A stretch of 17,905 nucleotides of DNA from Halioxenophilus sp964342265 (GTDB lineage: Bacteria > Pseudomonadota > Gammaproteobacteria > Pseudomonadales > Cellvibrionaceae). The notes beneath the pieces are model-generated. The model ran no database searches. It had not been told where the DNA came from and was given only the letters and a program-made list of their open reading frames with translations. The stretch spans positions 1-17,905 of the forward strand of contig CAYFFE010000077.1 of NCBI GenBank assembly GCA_964342265.1. The letters are read 5' to 3'. Within the stretch, counting starts at the first letter, position 1; each line of letters starts with the position of its first letter. Shown piece after piece: positions 15,514-17,905 of this stretch. The position numbers and the translations under genes were made by a program.

Positions 15514-16251
15514 ATGACAAAGCTTCCTCTATTCAAATACACGACTTGTTTAGTGGCGGGTTTTATTCTGGCCAAATCCACAGTCTGGGCAGATTCGCCA
15601 GTATCCGAGTCGCCCGTGCAATCGCTGGAAGTGTTGGCCGAACAAGTTAATCAAGCGTTGGTGGATCACTACACCGCTATCGAGCGATTCGAAGACGTGG
15701 CCATCGAAACCATCACACCGGATAACCGTTTGCAGTTGGATCGATGTGACGGTGACTTACAAGTTAAAACGCCGAACCATTATTCGGGCGGCCGCGTAAC
15801 CACACAAGTTGCTTGTGAAGGCGACAGTAATCAGTGGTCGCTGTATGTGGTGAACCACGTGAATCTTTACGCCGAGGTATTGGTTGCTAGAACGCCTGTG
15901 TTGCGCGGACAAATTATCAGCGACAACGACTTAGAGTTGGTGTTGGAAGATGTTTCCATGCTTAACCACGGCTATTTAACCGCCGCAGATGACGCAGTGG
16001 GAATGGAAACCAAGCGCTCACTAAACACCGGCGACCAAATTCGCGCTCAATGGCTATTGGCACCGCGCGCAGTGAAACGTGGCGAGAAAGTTACATTGAT
16101 TGCCCACTCGGCCCAAGTGGCCGTGGAAACCACCGCCACAGCGCTGTCGGATGGCCGCATGGGTGAGCAGATACGCGTGAGAAATGACCGCAGCGACCGC
16201 GTCGTTAGGGCCACGGTGAGCGGAACTCGAGAAGTCTCGATTGCCCTATAA
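15514..16251 (+). CDS. flgA: Flagellar P-ring assembly chaperone FlgA
   Basis: The 245-residue product has a Sec signal peptide (hydrophobic core about residues 10-22, likely cleavage after VWA at residue 26), so it acts in the periplasm. The C-terminal half is the SAF-type domain of FlgA, with VARTPVLRGQIISDNDLEL and later RAVKRGEKVTLIAHSAQVAV, followed by GRMGEQIRVRNDRSDRVV. FlgA binds FlgI and helps it form the P ring. The ATG has a modest AGG six bases upstream. It is transcribed away from cheV and is followed after 225 bases by flgM, which has its own promoter, so flgM can be expressed both by read-through and independently. Confidence 0.95.
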   Translation: MTKLPLFKYTTCLVAGFILAKSTVWADSPVSESPVQSLEVLAEQVNQALVDHYTAIERFEDVAIETITPDNRLQLDRCDGDLQVKTPNHYSGGRVTTQVACEGDSNQWSLYVVNHVNLYAEVLVARTPVLRGQIISDNDLELVLEDVSMLNHGYLTAADDAVGMETKRSLNTGDQIRAQWLLAPRAVKRGEKVTLIAHSAQVAVETTATALSDGRMGEQIRVRNDRSDRVVRATVSGTREVSIAL

Positions 16252-16327
16252 CTGGCAGATATTTGTAGTACTAAAACGGCTGCAGAAATACGCAAAAAGA
16301 GAAACTAAAAAATTTGGACATTTGCTC

Positions 16328-16354
16328 TAAAGTTCTTCAGGCCCAAGCCGATAA
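16328..16354 (+). promoter_or_regulatory. Sigma-28 (FliA) promoter for flgMN
   Basis: TAAAGTTC (16328-16335), an 11-base spacer, then GCCGATAA (16347-16354) match the FliA consensus TAAAGTTT-N11-GCCGATAA at 15 of 16 positions. Transcription would start near 16361, about 115 bases before the flgM ATG. It means FlgM is made by the same sigma factor that it inhibits. Confidence 0.93.
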
Positions 16355-16388
16355 CGACTACGAGAGCATCTAAATAGCAATCCCTAAC

Positions 16389-16428
16389 GGCAATTGGGGT
16401 TGCCAAACCCGTGGCAAATGTTTGCCAC
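16389..16428 (+). other. Paired hairpins in the flgM leader
   Basis: Downstream of the predicted flgM transcription start are a 5-base stem (GGCAA 16389-16393 with TTGCC 16400-16404) and a perfect 8-base stem (GTGGCAAA 16411-16418 with TTTGCCAC 16421-16428). The two share the core GGCAA/TTGCC, so alternative pairing of the first arm with the last is possible. It could be an mRNA structure or a DNA operator; nothing in the sequence decides between these. Confidence 0.5.
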
Positions 16429-16476
16429 ACCGAGCCGGAGCATTATTGCCCCCTAATCGAAACAAGGTACAGAATT

Positions 16477-16800
16477 ATGGCCATCGATCAGCTGAATACC
16501 AATTCCGCCGCGAATAATGGCGTACAGAGAGGCCTGAACGGCAACTCTGCTGTGTCGCGCAACGATCGGCAACAGGCACCAAACACCCCAGAGGCAGAGG
16601 CAAGACCATCGCAATCCAGCGTTTCGATCAGCCCCGAGGCCAATCGTTTGGCCAGCTTGGAGTCGGAGATCAACGCCACTGCAGACGTGGACTCACAGCG
16701 GGTTGAAGACATTCGACGCGCCATTGCCGACGGCAGTTTTCAGATCAACGCCGACCGTATTGCCGGCAACTTATTGGATCAAGACGACTTTTTCGTCTGA
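16477..16800 (+). CDS. flgM: Anti-sigma-28 factor FlgM
   Basis: From the ATG at 16477 the product is 107 residues, a normal FlgM length. An AAGG element lies nine bases upstream. The reading frame is open further upstream to a GTG at 16411, but that codon lies inside a hairpin and the added residues do not look like FlgM. The Gln/Asn/Ser-rich N-terminal half is disordered-looking. The conserved FliA-binding part is at the C-terminus: VDSQRVEDIRRAIADGSFQI (71-90) then NADRIAGNLL. FlgM holds FliA inactive until the hook-basal body is complete and is then exported through it. It is preceded by a FliA promoter and followed by flgN. Confidence 0.94.
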   Translation: MAIDQLNTNSAANNGVQRGLNGNSAVSRNDRQQAPNTPEAEARPSQSSVSISPEANRLASLESEINATADVDSQRVEDIRRAIADGSFQINADRIAGNLLDQDDFFV

Positions 16801-16901
16801 TTCTATCCCCTCAAGAGTGGCCCGCTAACTGCTTTGCCACAGTTGGGTCGCTCTGATCGGCTAACAACGGTGACCAACACCGAATCAATTGGAGATGCTC
16901 T

Positions 16902-17441
16902 ATGACACACACTGCCAAACAACCATTGAACACTACCGCTGCGCCTTCGATTTCTGAAATCGAGCACAATTTACGTTCCGATTTGGCCGCAGCCAAAGCT
17001 TTATCCAACCTGCTGGACGCTGAAAACCAAGTTTTGCGCACAACGACAGAAACCATCAACAGCGAGCTCAGCCAGATTGTTGAACAAAAGCAACCTCATA
17101 TTGAAACCCTGGAAAAAAACGCCATTGAGCGCGAAGCCTGGATTCGACCACGACTCACCCCCAGCGATAGTCGAGCAAGTGACCTCAATCTCCGCCAAAT
17201 GAACGCCTGGTTGGATTTATTGGCAGAAACACCGGAATTAGAAGCGCTCTGGCAAAAGATTGAACAGTACGTACAAATCTGCCAGCGATTAAACATGATT
17301 AACGGCCGATTAATTGGTTTTCGCAAGCAACGTGGTCAGCGTTTGGCCGAAATGCTGTTTGGCCGACCCAAAACCGACACCTACTCAGCAGCAGGCTATT
17401 CCGAAAGCAGCCGCGGCAGTCATTCTTTGGTTCACGCGTAA
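16902..17441 (+). CDS. flgN: Flagellar export chaperone FlgN
   Basis: The 179-residue product fits FlgN in position, directly after flgM, and in character: largely helical, without signal peptide or membrane segment. A coiled-coil-prone stretch (about residues 14-75, SEIEHNLRSDLAAAKALSNL onwards) is followed by a C-terminal helical region (NMINGRLIGFRKQRGQRLAEML) typical of the family. FlgN is the cytoplasmic chaperone for FlgK and FlgL, whose genes lie on the other strand of this window. A GGAG ribosome-binding site is seven bases before the ATG. It is probably co-transcribed with flgM across a 101-base gap. FlgN sequences diverge strongly, so the call rests on both context and the pattern. 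Confidence 0.88.
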   Translation: MTHTAKQPLNTTAAPSISEIEHNLRSDLAAAKALSNLLDAENQVLRTTTETINSELSQIVEQKQPHIETLEKNAIEREAWIRPRLTPSDSRASDLNLRQMNAWLDLLAETPELEALWQKIEQYVQICQRLNMINGRLIGFRKQRGQRLAEMLFGRPKTDTYSAAGYSESSRGSHSLVHA

Positions 17442-17576
17442 GCCAGAACGTTGCAAGAATCCGAACAGAGTTAAAATCAAACGCCCAGATCGCAGCGGCG
17501 ATTGGTAACGGACCAACGTGGCTGCCGATTGCTGACGGCACAACCGTCAAATCAGAATTAATTATCCAGAGCTGCC

Positions 17577-17605
17577 TTAATAATTAGCGACGGCTTAGGT
17601 ATAAT
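17577..17605 (+). promoter_or_regulatory. Candidate sigma-70 promoter
   Basis: A perfect -10 hexamer TATAAT (17600-17605) has TTAATA (17577-17582; four of six -35 positions) 17 bases upstream. It points to the right, towards a region without a clear gene that ends in a terminator. There is no extended -10. A perfect hexamer at ideal spacing makes it a fair candidate. Confidence 0.45.
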
Positions 17606-17839
17606 CTCGGCCACTTTCTACCTATAGTTCAACAGGAACGACTAGACCCATACTTTTCTATATTTATCAATAACTTACATCGGATTTTGGGCTCGGAAAT
17701 TTGGGTAAAATCGGCAATCTTAACCCTCTGCAGCCCCCGTAATTACTGCCCCCTATTAATTTATTCCGGAGGTGGCACTTTGGCCGTCGTGGAGAATTAG
17801 ATGCTAGGAAAATTAACGAGGTCGCCCCAGCGAAGGTAC

Positions 17840-17868
17840 AAAAGGCCCGCATCAAGCGGGCAGTTTTT
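17840..17868. terminator. Bidirectional intrinsic terminator
   Basis: A 6-base GC stem (GCCCGC 17845-17850 with GCGGGC 17856-17861) and a 5-base loop are followed on the plus strand by AG and five T (17864-17868), and on the minus strand by CTTTTG. It can end plus-strand transcripts from flgMN or the upstream promoter, and minus-strand transcripts from the gene ending at 17871. Confidence 0.82.
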
Positions 17869-17870
17869 AA

Positions 17871-17905
17871 TTAGCTGCTCTTTGGTTCTTCCTGTTGCTG
17901 AGCCT
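17871..17905 (-). CDS. Possible C-terminal end of a minus-strand gene (partial)
   Basis: The last 35 bases, read on the minus strand in one frame, give AQQQEEPKSS and then TAA, with the intrinsic terminator starting ten bases after the stop. A hydrophilic Gln/Glu-rich tail, a stop and then a terminator is what a gene end looks like. Only ten codons are visible, so neither reality nor function can be established; the gene would enter from beyond the right edge, convergent with flgMN. Confidence 0.4.
   Translation of the reverse strand, partial: AQQQEEPKSS

Larger units (their letters stand above)
17442..17870. other. 429-base stretch without a convincing gene
   Basis: No open frame has both a good start and a recognisable product. 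The plus strand shows small hairpins without T-tracts just after flgN (for example 17533-17538 with 17544-17549), then a candidate sigma-70 promoter (17577-17605) and a terminator (17845-17868). Transcription between these two would give an RNA of about 255 bases. It does not match tmRNA, 6S, 4.5S, RNase P or GGA-rich CsrB/RsmZ-type RNA by eye. Confidence 0.5.

Noticed and set aside
16411..16476. Upstream GTG start for FlgM adding 22 residues
   Set aside because: The codon lies in an 8-base hairpin stem, lacks a ribosome-binding site, and the extra residues do not resemble FlgM; the ATG at 16477 gives the usual length.
17505..17531. FliA-like element after flgN (TAAC, then GCCGATTG)
   Set aside because: The -35 is poor and off by one base in spacing, and no gene follows it.
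17612..17868. CsrB/RsmZ-type small RNA, because six GGA triplets occur
   Set aside because: Six GGA in about 255 bases is close to chance, none has the ANGGA form, and they are not in evident hairpin loops.
17746..17874. Plus-strand open frame of 42 codons with a Lys/Arg-rich end (KVQKARIKRAVFN) running through the terminator
   Set aside because: It has no ATG or GTG start, no ribosome-binding site, is preceded by a stop at 17740-17742, and its stop codon lies beyond the terminator T-tract.
17801..17905. Plus-strand ATG frame open to the window end, with GGAG seven bases upstream
   Set aside because: It would have to read through the strong hairpin terminator at 17845-17868 and its translation resembles no known family; the convergent minus-strand gene end explains the edge better.
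1..17905. CRISPR arrays, insertion sequences, integrases, tRNA or rRNA genes, toxin-antitoxin or defence genes
   Set aside because: None was found; the window is filled by flagellar and chemotaxis genes with short regulatory spacers.

Overview
The window carries most of the axial-structure part of a polar-type flagellar gene cluster from a gammaproteobacterium. Gene order, the split into several transcription units and the promoter types resemble the flgNMA-cheVR-flgBCDE-flgFGHIJKL arrangement known in Pseudomonas and related marine gammaproteobacteria. The moderate base composition and rather AT-rich spacers would suit a marine Cellvibrio/Saccharophagus-like lineage, but that placement is inference; no marker gene fixes the taxon.

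Layout. On the minus strand, reading from high to low coordinates: cheV (15319-14354), cheR (14182-13331), a 417-base spacer, flgB, flgC, flgD, flgE (12913-10016), a clear intrinsic terminator, a sigma-54 promoter, then flgF, flgG, flgH, flgI, flgJ, flgK, flgL (9819-2038). A PAPS-type sulfotransferase gene overlaps the flgL stop by one base (2038-1349), followed by a DegT/DnrJ/EryC1-family sugar aminotransferase gene (1323-166). On the plus strand, divergent from cheV: flgA (15514-16251), flgM (16477-16800) and flgN (16902-17441). The right end (17442-17905) has no convincing complete gene. It holds a candidate sigma-70 promoter, a bidirectional terminator and the last codons of a possible minus-strand gene.

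How it works together. FlgB, C, F and G build the rod, with FlgJ as rod cap and peptidoglycan hydrolase. FlgH and FlgI, with chaperone FlgA, make the L and P rings. FlgD caps hook assembly by FlgE, and FlgK and FlgL join hook to filament, with FlgN as their export chaperone. FlgM restrains FliA (sigma-28) until the hook is finished. CheV and CheR adapt chemotaxis signalling. The promoters visible in the spacers fit a sigma-54 then sigma-28 hierarchy: sigma-54 elements before flgF (11 of 12 consensus positions), flgB and flgA (9 of 12 each), and a nearly perfect sigma-28 promoter before flgM.

Most of the window is ordinary flagellar machinery. The accessory parts worth attention are the sulfotransferase/aminotransferase pair fused onto the hook-filament operon (possible sulfated or amino-sugar modification of flagellar protein), a 15-base triplicated repeat upstream of flgB, the hairpin-rich flgM leader, and a promoter/terminator-bounded non-coding stretch at the right end.
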